Part shown: positions 41,186 through 49,566 of the stretch, piece by piece | How the letters are laid out: every line of letters begins with the position of its first letter | How positions within the stretch are numbered: position 1 is the stretch's first letter | Source: Paenibacillus sp. KS-LC4 | Lineage (GTDB): Bacteria > Bacillota > Bacilli > Paenibacillales > Paenibacillaceae | Assembly (NCBI RefSeq): GCF_036894955.1 | Contig: NZ_CP145905.1 | Span: forward strand, 5,789,001-5,853,000 | Length of the DNA stretch: 64,000 nt | Direction: 5' to 3' | Made by a program: the position numbers and the translations under genes | The notes under the pieces: generated by a model | Database searches by the model: none | Seen by the model: the letters and a program-made list of their open reading frames with translations, nothing else | Told to the model about the DNA's origin: nothing

Positions 41186-42433
41186 TTAGTATTTCAGTTC
41201 TGGATAAAGCGGATATTGCGCTGTCAGATCGCGAACGATTTGACGGGATTTTTCGAGCGTTGCCTCATCCTTCGGATTTTTCAGCGTAGCAGCGATTACT
41301 TCGCCGATTACCTTCATCGCTTTCTCATCCATGCCGCGCGAAGTAGCTGCTGGCGTTCCAAGACGGATACCGCTAGTAATGAACGGGCTCGTAGGATCGA
41401 AAGGAATCGCATTTTTGTTAGCTGTGATACCGATTGAATCCAGCACATGCTCAGCTTCTTTACCTGAGATGTTCAGGGAACGCGTGTCGATCAGCATCAG
41501 ATGGTTGTCTGTGCCGCCGGATACGATGTTAATGCCTTCTGCAACGAGTGTATCGGAAAGCACCGCAGCATTTTTCACAACGTTTTGCGCATATGTTTTG
41601 AACGATGGCTGCAAAGCTTCGCCGAGCGCTACTGCTTTAGCCGCAATAACGTGCATCAGAGGGCCGCCTTGTGTACCTGGGAATACCGCTTTGTCGATCG
41701 CAGCCGCCCACTCTTTACGGCACAAGATCAAGCCGCCGCGAGGACCGCGAAGCGTTTTGTGCGTTGTCGTTGTAACGAAATGTGCATGCGGCACTGGGTT
41801 AGGATGAAGACCAGCAGCCACAAGACCTGCAATATGAGCCATGTCTACGAACAATAGCGCGCCTACATCGTTGGCGATTTTAGCCATTTTTTCGAAATCA
41901 ATAATACGCGGATATGCAGATGCACCAGCTACGATCATGCGAGGGCGGTGCTTGAATGCCGCTTTGCGAACTTCTTCATAATCAATCGTGAAGGATTCTT
42001 CATTTACGCCGTATGCTACAAAGTTGTAAAGCAAGCCGGAGGCGTTAACCGGGCTGCCGTGCGTCAAGTGGCCGCCATGCGCCAAATTCATGCCCAGTAC
42101 CGTGTCGCCAGGCTTAAGCGCCGCCAAATAAACAGCCATATTCGCTTGTGCGCCGGAATGCGGCTGTACGTTGGCATGGTCTGCGCCAAACAGCTCTTTT
42201 GCGCGATCGCGTGCGATATCTTCAACGATGTCCACATGCTCACAGCCGCCGTAGAAACGTTTGCCTGGGTAGCCCTCTGCATATTTGTTGGTCAAAGCAG
42301 AACCCAAAGCTTCCAGAACAGCTTCGCTTACGATGTTTTCTGATGCGATTAGCTCGATGTTATCGCGTTGACGCTGCAATTCCAATCCCATTGCTTTCAA
42401 AACCTCTGGATCTTGTTTACGTAGATTTTCCAT
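41186..42433 (-). CDS. glyA: GlyA, serine hydroxymethyltransferase
   Basis: A 415-residue PLP enzyme interconverting serine and glycine with tetrahydrofolate, the main one-carbon source. Active-site Lys is in VTTTTHKTLRGPRGG; other landmarks are NIELIASENIVSEAVLEALG, YAEGYPGKRFYGGCE, NVQPHSGAQAN and DMAHIAGLVAAG. GAGGAGGCAATAAT precedes its ATG. The 140 bp upstream hold an 11-bp triplicate repeat but no recognisable riboswitch. Confidence 0.97.
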   Translation of the reverse strand: MENLRKQDPEVLKAMGLELQRQRDNIELIASENIVSEAVLEALGSALTNKYAEGYPGKRFYGGCEHVDIVEDIARDRAKELFGADHANVQPHSGAQANMAVYLAALKPGDTVLGMNLAHGGHLTHGSPVNASGLLYNFVAYGVNEESFTIDYEEVRKAAFKHRPRMIVAGASAYPRIIDFEKMAKIANDVGALLFVDMAHIAGLVAAGLHPNPVPHAHFVTTTTHKTLRGPRGGLILCRKEWAAAIDKAVFPGTQGGPLMHVIAAKAVALGEALQPSFKTYAQNVVKNAAVLSDTLVAEGINIVSGGTDNHLMLIDTRSLNISGKEAEHVLDSIGITANKNAIPFDPTSPFITSGIRLGTPAATSRGMDEKAMKVIGEVIAATLKNPKDEATLEKSRQIVRDLTAQYPLYPELKY

Positions 42434-42540
42434 TATTATTGCCTCCTCAGTAGTGTGTACTTGTTATATAAATTAGGATCAAGCAGGATATGCTTGTCAG
42501 ATACATGTTCTACGGGATATTCGCCAAATCTGCCAATAAT

Positions 42541-42573
42541 AAATACGAATGAAATACGAATGAAATACGAATG
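42541..42573. repeat. Three perfect 11-bp tandem repeats
   Basis: AAATACGAATG occurs three times in immediate succession (42541, 42552, 42563). It lies between the glyA promoter region and the stop codon of the YwlG-like gene. The same core, AAATACGAATGC on one strand, is the conserved part of the 23/24-bp array at 20510-20720. Confidence 0.85.
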
Positions 42574-42574
42574 C

Positions 42575-43198
42575 TTAATCGCAAGTCCCGGCCGACTGCT
42601 CTGGAGTCAACACAACAGCATCACGGCTGTCTGCCACGCCCCCCAGCTCATACACCGCACGCACACCGCCAATCAGCTTTGGCCGCGTAGCCGCCATCGT
42701 GACATGCGCCTGACCAATACTGCGAATAGAAGGCCGCACTGGAACCGCTACTCTGCGCAAATGCATGCCGATGAAGGTATCGCCGATATCTATTCCAGCA
42801 TGAGCAGCTACCGTCTCGACGAGGCAAGCATCGCTGATGTGCCGATATGCGTAGGCCGCCATGGAGCCTCCTGCCTTCGGAACGGGAATCGCCGCGACCA
42901 GTTCAAGCCCATAGCGTTCAGCGGCTTCACGCTCGATAACGAGCGCACGATTCAAATGCTCACAGCATTGATACACGGGATAAAAGCCAATGTCGCGGCG
43001 TACCGCCTCTACTCCAGCGAAAATTTCCGCAGCCGCTTGAAGCGTGCCCGACGTTCCAATACGCTGACCCAGCACCTCACTCGTGCTCGTGCCGATGACG
43101 AGAAGCTGTCCAGCCCGCAGACTGCCTGCTGCCGCAAGCTCGCGAACGATCGTCTCCACTTCCCTTGCTATCGCTAACGTTTCCTCGTTTGCACTCAT
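42575..43198 (-). CDS. YwlG-like TIGR01440-family protein
   Basis: A 207-residue cytoplasmic protein of the UPF0340/YwlG family, of unknown function. Recognisable segments are LLVIGTSTSEVLGQRIGTSG, YPVYQCCEHLNRALVIE and GDTFIGMHLRRVAVPVRP. It lies between glyA and rpiB exactly as ywlG does in B. subtilis. ATG 43198 with AAGGAGG nine bases upstream was chosen over earlier frames without a site. Confidence 0.9.
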   Translation of the reverse strand: MSANEETLAIAREVETIVRELAAAGSLRAGQLLVIGTSTSEVLGQRIGTSGTLQAAAEIFAGVEAVRRDIGFYPVYQCCEHLNRALVIEREAAERYGLELVAAIPVPKAGGSMAAYAYRHISDACLVETVAAHAGIDIGDTFIGMHLRRVAVPVRPSIRSIGQAHVTMAATRPKLIGGVRAVYELGGVADSRDAVVLTPEQSAGTCD

Positions 43199-43273
43199 CG
43201 CAAGCGGCCTCCTTGTCTGACTAACCGTTTCCATGTAAGAAGGCAGCAAAGCCTTCTTCCGTACTCATTTAGC

Positions 43274-43726
43274 TTAAGCGTTATATTTTTGCTCGATTTG
43301 GCCTACTTTATGAATGCGTCCCTCGTGGCGTTCGCCGCCGGAGAATGGCGTTTCCAGCCAAATACGAACAATTTCCTGTGCAACGCCAGGGCCAATGACC
43401 CGCTCTCCGAGTGCAATGACATTCGTATCATTATGCTCGCGCGTCGCTTTGGCGGAAAATAAATCGTGCACCAGTGCGCAGCGGATGCCTTTAACCTTAT
43501 TAGCGGCAATCGACATGCCAATGCCTGTTCCACAAATGAGTATGCCGCGATCCACATCCCCGCTTGCCACCTTTTCAGCTACAGGCAGTGCATAGTCCGG
43601 GTAATCGACCGATTGGTTGCAGTCACAACCGAAATCTTCAATTTCATGTCCAAGCGATAGCAGAAATGGTACAATCTCATCCTTCAGCCGATAGCCGGCA
43701 TGATCGGCGCCAATGGCAATTTTCAC
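43274..43726 (-). CDS. rpiB: RpiB, ribose-5-phosphate isomerase B
   Basis: A 150-residue isomerase of ribose- and ribulose-5-phosphate. VKIAIGADHAGYRLKDEI begins the protein; the catalytic Cys is in LICGTGIGMSIAANKV, followed by GIRCALVHDLFSA and the HNDTNVIALGERV anion site. Start is GTG 43726 with GGAGG seven bases upstream; the longer frame upstream has no family similarity. Position matches ywlF in B. subtilis. Confidence 0.95.
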   Translation of the reverse strand: MKIAIGADHAGYRLKDEIVPFLLSLGHEIEDFGCDCNQSVDYPDYALPVAEKVASGDVDRGILICGTGIGMSIAANKVKGIRCALVHDLFSAKATREHNDTNVIALGERVIGPGVAQEIVRIWLETPFSGGERHEGRIHKVGQIEQKYNA

Positions 43727-43845
43727 GTATAAACCTCCTCCAAAGTATGACGATGCTGCACTTGCAATGATACTTGCGGCGCTCGGCACATAAACTCCGC
43801 TTCCGCAATTCGACGCCTTTATTATACCTAAATTTGTCCCAAAGA

Positions 43846-43886
43846 CGAAAAAAGAGCATGACATGCTCATCAGCATGCTGCTCTTT
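43846..43886 (-). terminator. Terminator after ywlE
   Basis: Minus strand AAAGAGCA-CATGCT and AGCATG-TGCTCTTT pair with small mismatches, followed by TTTTCGTC. It is about 170 bp beyond the ywlE stop and upstream of rpiB. Otherwise the 43727-44057 gap shows no gene. Confidence 0.75.
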
Positions 43887-44057
43887 GCCCAGGCGACCGG
43901 CCGTATGTTCCGATGCTCCACCGTGGTTACCCACTTCCGTCGCCAGTCACATCGGAAACCGTATATCTGTACCCATCATAGCCGAAATATTGTGAAAAAT
44001 CAATCGTTCCTACGCCTAAATTCACACTTTCACTTTTGCGCCGCCGCAGTCATCCGT

Positions 44058-44636
44058 TTATTCCTGCTTTAAACGCGCGAGCAGCAGCTGCAAGCAGCTG
44101 CGAATTTCCTCAGCGCAGCTTTTGTAATTCCCAAGCGTCCCGCCAAACGGGTCTATAATATCAAAGCTCGGTATGCGGCGCTCCAGCACGAGCAGACGAT
44201 TACGCTGGCTATCTGTCAGCTGCTGTCCCAGCGTCTGCTTCATATGCAGCTCCGTATACAGCTGCTCCAGCTCCTTAATGTCTGCCAGCACGTCCGTATC
44301 CTGATTGACATACTCTTTGAGAGTATGTGCTTTATCGACAGCTTCAGGAAACCATTGAAGCAGACCTCTTTTGTGGCTGGCCGTCATCGTCAGCACGAGG
44401 TCTGCCCATTTCACCGCTTCTCCAGTCAGCGCGCACGAGGAGCTTTGATGTTCAATGCCATAATCGCGCAGCACCTCTGTCGCATGGCCGGAAACGGCCA
44501 AACCGTCAATCGTCGAAATGCCTGCCGAACGTACTTCTATAGCTACGTCCTGCTGGCTTGCCATATTTTTCAGCATCGCCTCCGCCATCGGAGAACGACA
44601 GGTATTTCCTGTACAAATGAACAAAATGCGCTTCAT
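44058..44636 (-). CDS. ywlE: YwlE-like protein-arginine phosphatase
   Basis: A 192-residue low-molecular-weight phosphatase. The P-loop ICTGNTCRSPMAEA has the Cys-x5-Arg motif with Thr in the position that B. subtilis YwlE uses (Thr11) to prefer phospho-arginine over phospho-tyrosine. The general acid Asp is in FDIIDPFGG. It therefore probably reverses McsB arginine phosphorylation, which marks proteins for ClpCP. ATG 44636 has AGGGG eight bases upstream. The order mntP-ywlE-rpiB is that of B. subtilis. The protein is about 40 residues longer than YwlE through a Glu/Leu-rich insertion (LADIKELEQLYTELHMKQ). Confidence 0.92.
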   Translation of the reverse strand: MKRILFICTGNTCRSPMAEAMLKNMASQQDVAIEVRSAGISTIDGLAVSGHATEVLRDYGIEHQSSSCALTGEAVKWADLVLTMTASHKRGLLQWFPEAVDKAHTLKEYVNQDTDVLADIKELEQLYTELHMKQTLGQQLTDSQRNRLLVLERRIPSFDIIDPFGGTLGNYKSCAEEIRSCLQLLLARLKQE

Positions 44637-44650
44637 GCCGCATGCCCCTT

Positions 44651-45211
44651 TCAGAAAATAAACATTAAACCGAATACGAGCAGCACCGCGCCGCCGCATG
44701 CCTCGCCGTAGCCGCCCAGCCTGTGACTGACCTTTTGGCCAAGCAGAAGTCCCATGATCGACATTATGCTGCCAAAAAAGCCAAACAGCAGCACCGTCAA
44801 CAGTAAATCAGCTGCGAACATGCCGAGCGTTACGCCAACGGAAAAAGAATCAGCGCTAACGCCAAGCGCGAACAGCATCGTTCCCCAAATCGTGCGGTGA
44901 TCAAAGGTTTGTGCATCCTCTCCCCGCAAGGAGCTATAAATCATATGCCCGCCGAGCAGCACCAGCAGTACACCAGCAGCAGCCGTTGCTACATGACCGA
45001 GCATGCCGCTGACGAATCCCCCAGCGTACATGCCCCCAAGCGGCATAATAATATGAAATATCCCGATAATGGCACTTAATCTGATCATATGGAGCCAACG
45101 AATGCCGCGCAGCCCTATTCCAATTCCTAGCGAAAAAGCATCCATGCCAAGCGCAACCGCCATAAGCAGCAGTGTAACAAATTGCCCTCCAAGGATATGG
45201 CTACCCCACAA
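44651..45211 (-). CDS. mntP: MntP/YwlD-family manganese efflux protein
   Basis: A 186-residue membrane protein with six helices in two repeats. Asp-containing motifs MAVALGMDAFSLGIGIGL and ALGVSADSFSVGVTLGMF mark the metal path of the MntP family. It exports Mn(II). In Bacillus the second such gene lies at this place (ywlD). Start is TTG 45211 with GGGGGGAG upstream. A mntP is often preceded by a yybP-ykoY Mn riboswitch; none was recognised in the 234-bp gap upstream. Confidence 0.88.
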   Translation of the reverse strand: MWGSHILGGQFVTLLLMAVALGMDAFSLGIGIGLRGIRWLHMIRLSAIIGIFHIIMPLGGMYAGGFVSGMLGHVATAAAGVLLVLLGGHMIYSSLRGEDAQTFDHRTIWGTMLFALGVSADSFSVGVTLGMFAADLLLTVLLFGFFGSIMSIMGLLLGQKVSHRLGGYGEACGGAVLLVFGLMFIF

Positions 45212-45445
45212 AACGATCTCCCCCCACGTCCAAGAACATTAATACTCCAACATATGCGGGTGTGGGGACAAACATACTATAGCTTGTTTAATCGGTTTTT
45301 GACATAATCTTACCCTTGTATGATATAAGGCAAACTCCAAGGCTTGAAACACATCACTTCATAGGATTGCACAACAGGCACAGACTTACGCGATTCTAGT
45401 GAAAAATAGAGCTCTGGCTCTTCTCTGGCTTAAGCTTGTCTCACC

Positions 45446-46519
45446 TTATACTTGATTCATGCGATGACCAGCTGCCTTGAGCAGCCGATTCATAAGCGCG
45501 GCTCCAATGCCATCTGGCACGCAGCCCTCTGCCCAAATTCGCTGCACGCCAGCAGCATCAAACTGGCGCAACGCCGCATAAAGACGATGCGCAGCCTGCT
45601 CCAGCTGCCGCTCATCTCCATAAGTGAGCACGAGGGCGGACCCGCCTTCCATGGCAGCGGCCTGCTCATTGAACACGAGCACGCCTGCTTTCAGTCCGGC
45701 TTGTGCAGCTTGCAGCACCTGCTCCTGCATATAAGCAACACGCCTCGCCGCTGAGCTTCCTTGCACAATGCTAAGCTCGCCCTTCGGTGCATAATGCGTG
45801 TATTTCATGCCCGGGGAGCGCGGCACGGCAAGCTCCTCTGCTGCCGATTCGACATCCACAGGCGCATCAATTTCCACTTGCGGCGCCGCTTGGCGCAGTT
45901 GCTCCACCGTTACGCCGCCGGGGCGCAAAATACGAAGCGCCCGCTCGCCCGTCAGTTCAATGACGGTCGACTCAAGGCCAATGCCTGTAGCACCGCCATC
46001 GACAATGCCGCCGATACGGCCGTTAAGGTCTTCGGCCACATGGTCTGCGAGCGTTGGGCTGGGCCTGCCTGAGCGATTAGCGCTCGGCGCGGCGACTGGA
46101 CAGCCTGCGGCTTCAAGGAGGCGCAGCGCTACCGGATGGGAAGGCATCCGCACGCCGACCGTGGATAAGCCCGCCGTCACAAGCGGCGACACGGCTCCCG
46201 GCTGAACGGGAAGCACAAGCGTGAGCGGTCCCGGCCACAGTTGCTCCATCAGTTGCTTCGCCAGCAACGAATAAGGCAGCACCAGTTCATCGAGCTGCGC
46301 AATATTTGCAATGTGAACAATAAGCGGATTATCAGAGGGGCGGCCTTTGGCCTGAAAAATCCGCGCCACGGCCTCCGAGCTGCGGGCATCGGCCCCAAGT
46401 CCATACACCGTCTCCGTCGGGAAAGCCACAAGCTCTCCAAGGCGAAGCAGCTCCGCTGCTTCCGCAATAGAAGCCTCCGCATATTGATCCGTCATGCGCC
46501 ATACCTTCGTTGTCGTCAT
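45446..46519 (-). CDS. Sua5/YwlC, threonylcarbamoyl-AMP synthase
   Basis: A 357-residue enzyme that makes threonylcarbamoyl-AMP for the t6A modification of ANN-reading tRNAs. The YrdC domain has LVAFPTETVYGLGADARS and FQAKGRPSDNPLIVHI (the KxR motif) plus PSANRSGRPSPT; the C-terminal Sua5 domain starts after SPGMKYTHYAPKGEL. Both domains are complete. AAGGA lies five bases before the ATG. It matches ywlC in B. subtilis. Confidence 0.95.
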   Translation of the reverse strand: MTTTKVWRMTDQYAEASIAEAAELLRLGELVAFPTETVYGLGADARSSEAVARIFQAKGRPSDNPLIVHIANIAQLDELVLPYSLLAKQLMEQLWPGPLTLVLPVQPGAVSPLVTAGLSTVGVRMPSHPVALRLLEAAGCPVAAPSANRSGRPSPTLADHVAEDLNGRIGGIVDGGATGIGLESTVIELTGERALRILRPGGVTVEQLRQAAPQVEIDAPVDVESAAEELAVPRSPGMKYTHYAPKGELSIVQGSSAARRVAYMQEQVLQAAQAGLKAGVLVFNEQAAAMEGGSALVLTYGDERQLEQAAHRLYAALRQFDAAGVQRIWAEGCVPDGIGAALMNRLLKAAGHRMNQV

Positions 46520-46559
46520 CTCTATCCTTCAATCCTTACGCTGTTATAGTCATCCTTCT

Positions 46560-47250
46560 AGTCCGTATACTCCCGTTAGTATACCATACGCTTGGATAAA
46601 AACAGAGCCAGCAGCAATACCGCAGCCCACGGATGCTCACCGGCTCAAATCAATGTATGGACTTCTGCATGATAGGATGTGTATGCAAGCATAAGTGCTC
46701 CTTCCACTCTCTGCTCAGAGCTTAACAGAAAGCCAAGCCCATCTGGTGGTTTGATGCCTGAAAACAAAAGCGCACGATTGTCGCAAAGACCTCAGTTGCC
46801 GAGCCAAAACAGCGGTTGTCGAGCATTTGCCGCGCTTGTCTTGCCAATGTGGCTGTGACTGACTAAAGTACATTGCAGAAGACCGCACAGCTCGGGACGC
46901 CTCTCTCTTTTTGAGGACTGAGAATCCGCTATTCTCGCTGTTGACTCGATTTCTAACCATAAGCGGACAGGAAATTCGTTATCGTGCTCATTATCCCGTC
47001 AAAATAGCTAAAGACAGCGTATTAGCCTCACCTGAGTCCGCCGCCAATGCCTTTCCCGTAATCTTGTTGAAATAGCGGCCGCTCTGTCCACCAAACCTAT
47101 CATTGCAAAGGTTGTAATCGTCTGGAAAGATGAATATGACACTAACTCCAAAAAATATGCTCACCTTTATAATGTATGACACTCCTTGCTGGAGAGGCAT
47201 TATGTTTGACACTACATGTGATCGGCTCTGGCTTACTTAAGTCTACACAC
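46560..47250. other. Long gap with possible gene remnants
   Basis: This stretch of about 700 bp between sua5 and spoIIR has no convincing gene. Two short minus-strand frames exist (46960-46715 and 47212-46991). The second encodes FGGQSGRYFNKITGKALAAD, which loosely resembles a C-terminal piece of a short-chain dehydrogenase, but it has no matching N-terminus. Near 47150-47215, TATGACACT and TTTGACACT flank a short segment. B. subtilis has the small gene ywlB here. I read it as decayed sequence. Confidence 0.4.
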
Positions 47251-47255
47251 ACGCT

Positions 47256-48008
47256 CTAGGCAAACAGGCTTTGCACCCAAGCAAGCAGCTTTTGCAGCAT
47301 TTCCCAAAGAAAAAATTTCGCTTCTGGCGCTTCGCCCTCCGCTTTGCTAGGAGCAGAATCCTGCTTGGCATGTACGACCTCGCCGGTATTTGCTTTTTGT
47401 ACGGACGCCTTTTTTACAGATGCTTTCGCTTCTTTCGCTTCTGCCTTGCTTACTGCATTGGTCGCCTCTACCTCGGCATCAGCGGCTACCGCTTCCCCGG
47501 ATGCTGCGTCGATGAAGCAAAGCGGCGGAAACAGCACGCACCACCAGTTTTGGCCTTTTCCTTCTCCTAACGTAATGAGCAGCGCTTCGTAGCTGCCAGC
47601 AGGATATACTTCGCTTCCGTACATTTTAGTAGGGAAAGGAACCTGACCAAGCTCCATGTGAAACGCATAATCAAAACCTCGGCTGCTCAATACTTTGCCA
47701 ACCACAAGCTCCATCTCGCCCATATGCTGACGCATCGTTGCACGGGCTTCCTCTATTGTTTGCGGCCCAGTTACCCAGCTATTCATCGCCTCTACTACCG
47801 CATCACGAACGACGCGTTTAACCGCCTGATCGGCAGGGGCGTCGGAATTAGCCAATATGCGGAGCCTGATCGACTCCTTCGGAATATGACTGCCAGCTAC
47901 AGCGGCATCTACCTTTTGCAGCTCCCAGCTCATCACAAGTACAGCAAGCACAACCACAATAAGAACAACGGACCTACGGTAAGAAAAACGGGAATAATGG
48001 CGGGACAT
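47256..48008 (-). CDS. spoIIR: SpoIIR, activator of pro-sigma-E processing
   Basis: A 250-residue secreted signalling protein made in the forespore that triggers the protease SpoIIGA in the mother cell. A membrane/signal segment (VVLIVVVLAVLVMSW) is followed by the family signature IRLRILANSDAPADQAVKRV and YGSEVYPAGSYEALLITLGEGKGQNWWCVLFPPLCF. After the core, about 70 residues rich in Ala, Lys and Glu precede a final amphipathic helix (FFLWEMLQKLLAWVQSLF). ATG 48008 with GAGGAG seven bases upstream was chosen. Confidence 0.93.
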   Translation of the reverse strand: MSRHYSRFSYRRSVVLIVVVLAVLVMSWELQKVDAAVAGSHIPKESIRLRILANSDAPADQAVKRVVRDAVVEAMNSWVTGPQTIEEARATMRQHMGEMELVVGKVLSSRGFDYAFHMELGQVPFPTKMYGSEVYPAGSYEALLITLGEGKGQNWWCVLFPPLCFIDAASGEAVAADAEVEATNAVSKAEAKEAKASVKKASVQKANTGEVVHAKQDSAPSKAEGEAPEAKFFLWEMLQKLLAWVQSLFA

Positions 48009-48131
48009 ACACAAGCTCCTCTCGATGGCACCCGTCGGCACCTCTGCTTGCGTTCCGGAACGTATCTATCCGTAAGTATGTCCGCGATTCCCGTTCTATA
48101 AACCTCAAAGCTAGTAAATTTTAATAGACAA

Positions 48132-48228
48132 GCAAAAACGACTTCGTCGTCCCTCCATGGCGATGAAGAGCTTTGTCGTAGAAATATAAGCCCATTTATA
48201 AGTGTGAAACTTATAAATGCTTATATTT
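48132..48228. repeat. Dispersed palindromic element, copy 2
   Basis: About 97 bp from GCAAAAACGACTTCGTCGTC to CTTATATTT, closely similar to copy 1 at 29459-29556 and in the same orientation. Here the AT-rich half is almost a perfect hairpin (AAATATAAGC..ATTTATAAGT with ACTTATAAATGCTTATATTT). It lies between the prmC stop and the spoIIR start and shows no coding potential. Confidence 0.75.
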
Positions 48229-48325
48229 CAAGCGTAAACAACTAACGCCGTCCTCTGAGAGCACGGCGCATTTCAATCCTAGAAATAGCAGAACAGTAGA
48301 ATGCAAATGAGATTGTTCATCCTGC

Positions 48326-49417
48326 CTATCCGTTAGTGCGAACCGCGATAACATGGCGGTCAATGCCGCCATAATCCGTAATCGTCCGCACCTCGTCCCA
48401 TGGTCCGGCTTCCCTTAGAAGCTTCGCCACCGCTTCCGCTTGGCCCATGCCCAGCTCGAAGGCGACGATGCGCGGCATTTGCCTTAGCAGCGGAAGCTGC
48501 TCTACCATGCGGCGGTACGGGTTCAGACCGTCCGCACCGCCATCCAGCGCGAGGCGCGGCTCGTAATCCCGCACCTCGCGCTGCAAGCCCGGGAGGTCAT
48601 CCGCCGGTATGTACGGCGGATTGGACACCAGCACATCGACGCGGAGGTCTGCCGCGGCGGGTGCTTGGTTTGCGGCGGCGCCGCCCGTTCCGAGGAACGG
48701 CGCCAGCAGGTCGCCCTGCACGAATGCCATGCGGCCCGCCGCCCCATGGCGGGCCGCATTCGTGCGGGCGACAGCGAGCGCGTCCGGCGAAAGATCGGAC
48801 GCGCATACGCGCCAGAGCGGACGCAGCGCAGCCAGCGTCACGCCGATGGCGCCGCTGCCCGTGCCGACATCAAGCACCGTCGGCCGCGCAGCCCAGCCCT
48901 TAATCGCGTCAGCAGCTGTTGCTGACGCCTCTTCCTGCTTCGCCTGCTCGCCCCCGCTGCCGCTGCTCACAGCAGCGGCAAAGCCCGCTCCGGCCGCGCC
49001 CTCCACTGGCGCGCCCTCTGCTTCCGCCTGTGCCGCTTCCGGCCACAGGCGGTCCGCCGCCTCAAGCACGGCCTCGACGAGCAGCTCCGTCTCGGGCCGT
49101 GGAATCAGCACGGCCGGCGTAACCGCAAACGGCCTGCTATAAAACCACTGCTCGCCGATAATATATTGCACCGGCTCGCCATTTCCTTTTCTCCCTATGA
49201 GCGCATCCCACGCCGGAGCCAGCTCAATCGGGAAAGGCTCGCCCCCGTCGCGCAGCAGCTCCATGCGCCCGATGCCCAGCAGATGCAGGAGCAGCAGCTC
49301 CGCATTATTGCGCGGCTCCTCAACGCCCTGCCCCGCCAAAAACGAAGAAGCCTGCAAGCAGGCTTCTCTAATCGTACAAGGCAGCAAAACGCTCCACTCC
49401 TTGAACCTGTCACCCAT
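48326..49417 (-). CDS. prmC: PrmC, peptide chain release factor N5-glutamine methyltransferase
   Basis: A 363-residue SAM-dependent enzyme that methylates the GGQ glutamine of release factors. PRPETELLVEAVL, the SAM motif LDVGTGSGAIGVTLA and the catalytic NPPY (VLVSNPPYIPADDL) are present. Between the first two lies an insertion of about 50 residues rich in Ala, Gly, Glu and Ser that normal PrmC (about 285 residues) lacks, and a smaller Ala-rich insertion follows GDLLAPF. ATG 49417 is used, but a TTG ten codons later with AAGGAG upstream is possible. Its substrate gene prfA lies directly upstream. Confidence 0.93.
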   Translation of the reverse strand: MGDRFKEWSVLLPCTIREACLQASSFLAGQGVEEPRNNAELLLLHLLGIGRMELLRDGGEPFPIELAPAWDALIGRKGNGEPVQYIIGEQWFYSRPFAVTPAVLIPRPETELLVEAVLEAADRLWPEAAQAEAEGAPVEGAAGAGFAAAVSSGSGGEQAKQEEASATAADAIKGWAARPTVLDVGTGSGAIGVTLAALRPLWRVCASDLSPDALAVARTNAARHGAAGRMAFVQGDLLAPFLGTGGAAANQAPAAADLRVDVLVSNPPYIPADDLPGLQREVRDYEPRLALDGGADGLNPYRRMVEQLPLLRQMPRIVAFELGMGQAEAVAKLLREAGPWDEVRTITDYGGIDRHVIAVRTNG

Positions 49418-49476
49418 CTATTCAACGTCCCCTTCTTTACTTCCCTAAATGCTCGGCCATTTAGCACATAGCCGCA

Positions 49477-49520
49477 TAAAAGGCAGGCTCTCCAAGCACT
49501 GATGCTCGAAAATCCTGCCT
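49477..49520 (-). terminator. Hairpin after prfA
   Basis: Minus strand AGGCAGG ... CCTGCCT forms a 7-bp outer stem with a long loop, followed by TTTTATG. It could terminate or attenuate prfA transcription before prmC. Confidence 0.5.
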
Positions 49521-49566
49521 CTTCATACCGCATGCCTTAGTCGGCAGCTCACCTTGGGAAAGCAAC

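Noticed and set aside
42434..42574. Riboswitch (glycine or purine) upstream of glyA
   Set aside because: No conserved aptamer core or terminator-like structure could be recognised in the leader.
45212..45445. yybP-ykoY manganese riboswitch before mntP
   Set aside because: The expected long paired leader was not found. A TTGACA-like string near 45299 faces the plus strand and leads into no gene.
46715..46960. 81-residue minus-strand frame between sua5 and spoIIR
   Set aside because: No recognisable domain, no convincing ribosome-binding site, and an odd composition; treated as part of the decayed interval.
48240..48280. Terminator of prmC (CGCCGT...ACGGCG hairpin)
   Set aside because: The stem is only 6 bp with a long loop and no T tract follows; the evidence is too weak to list it as a feature.
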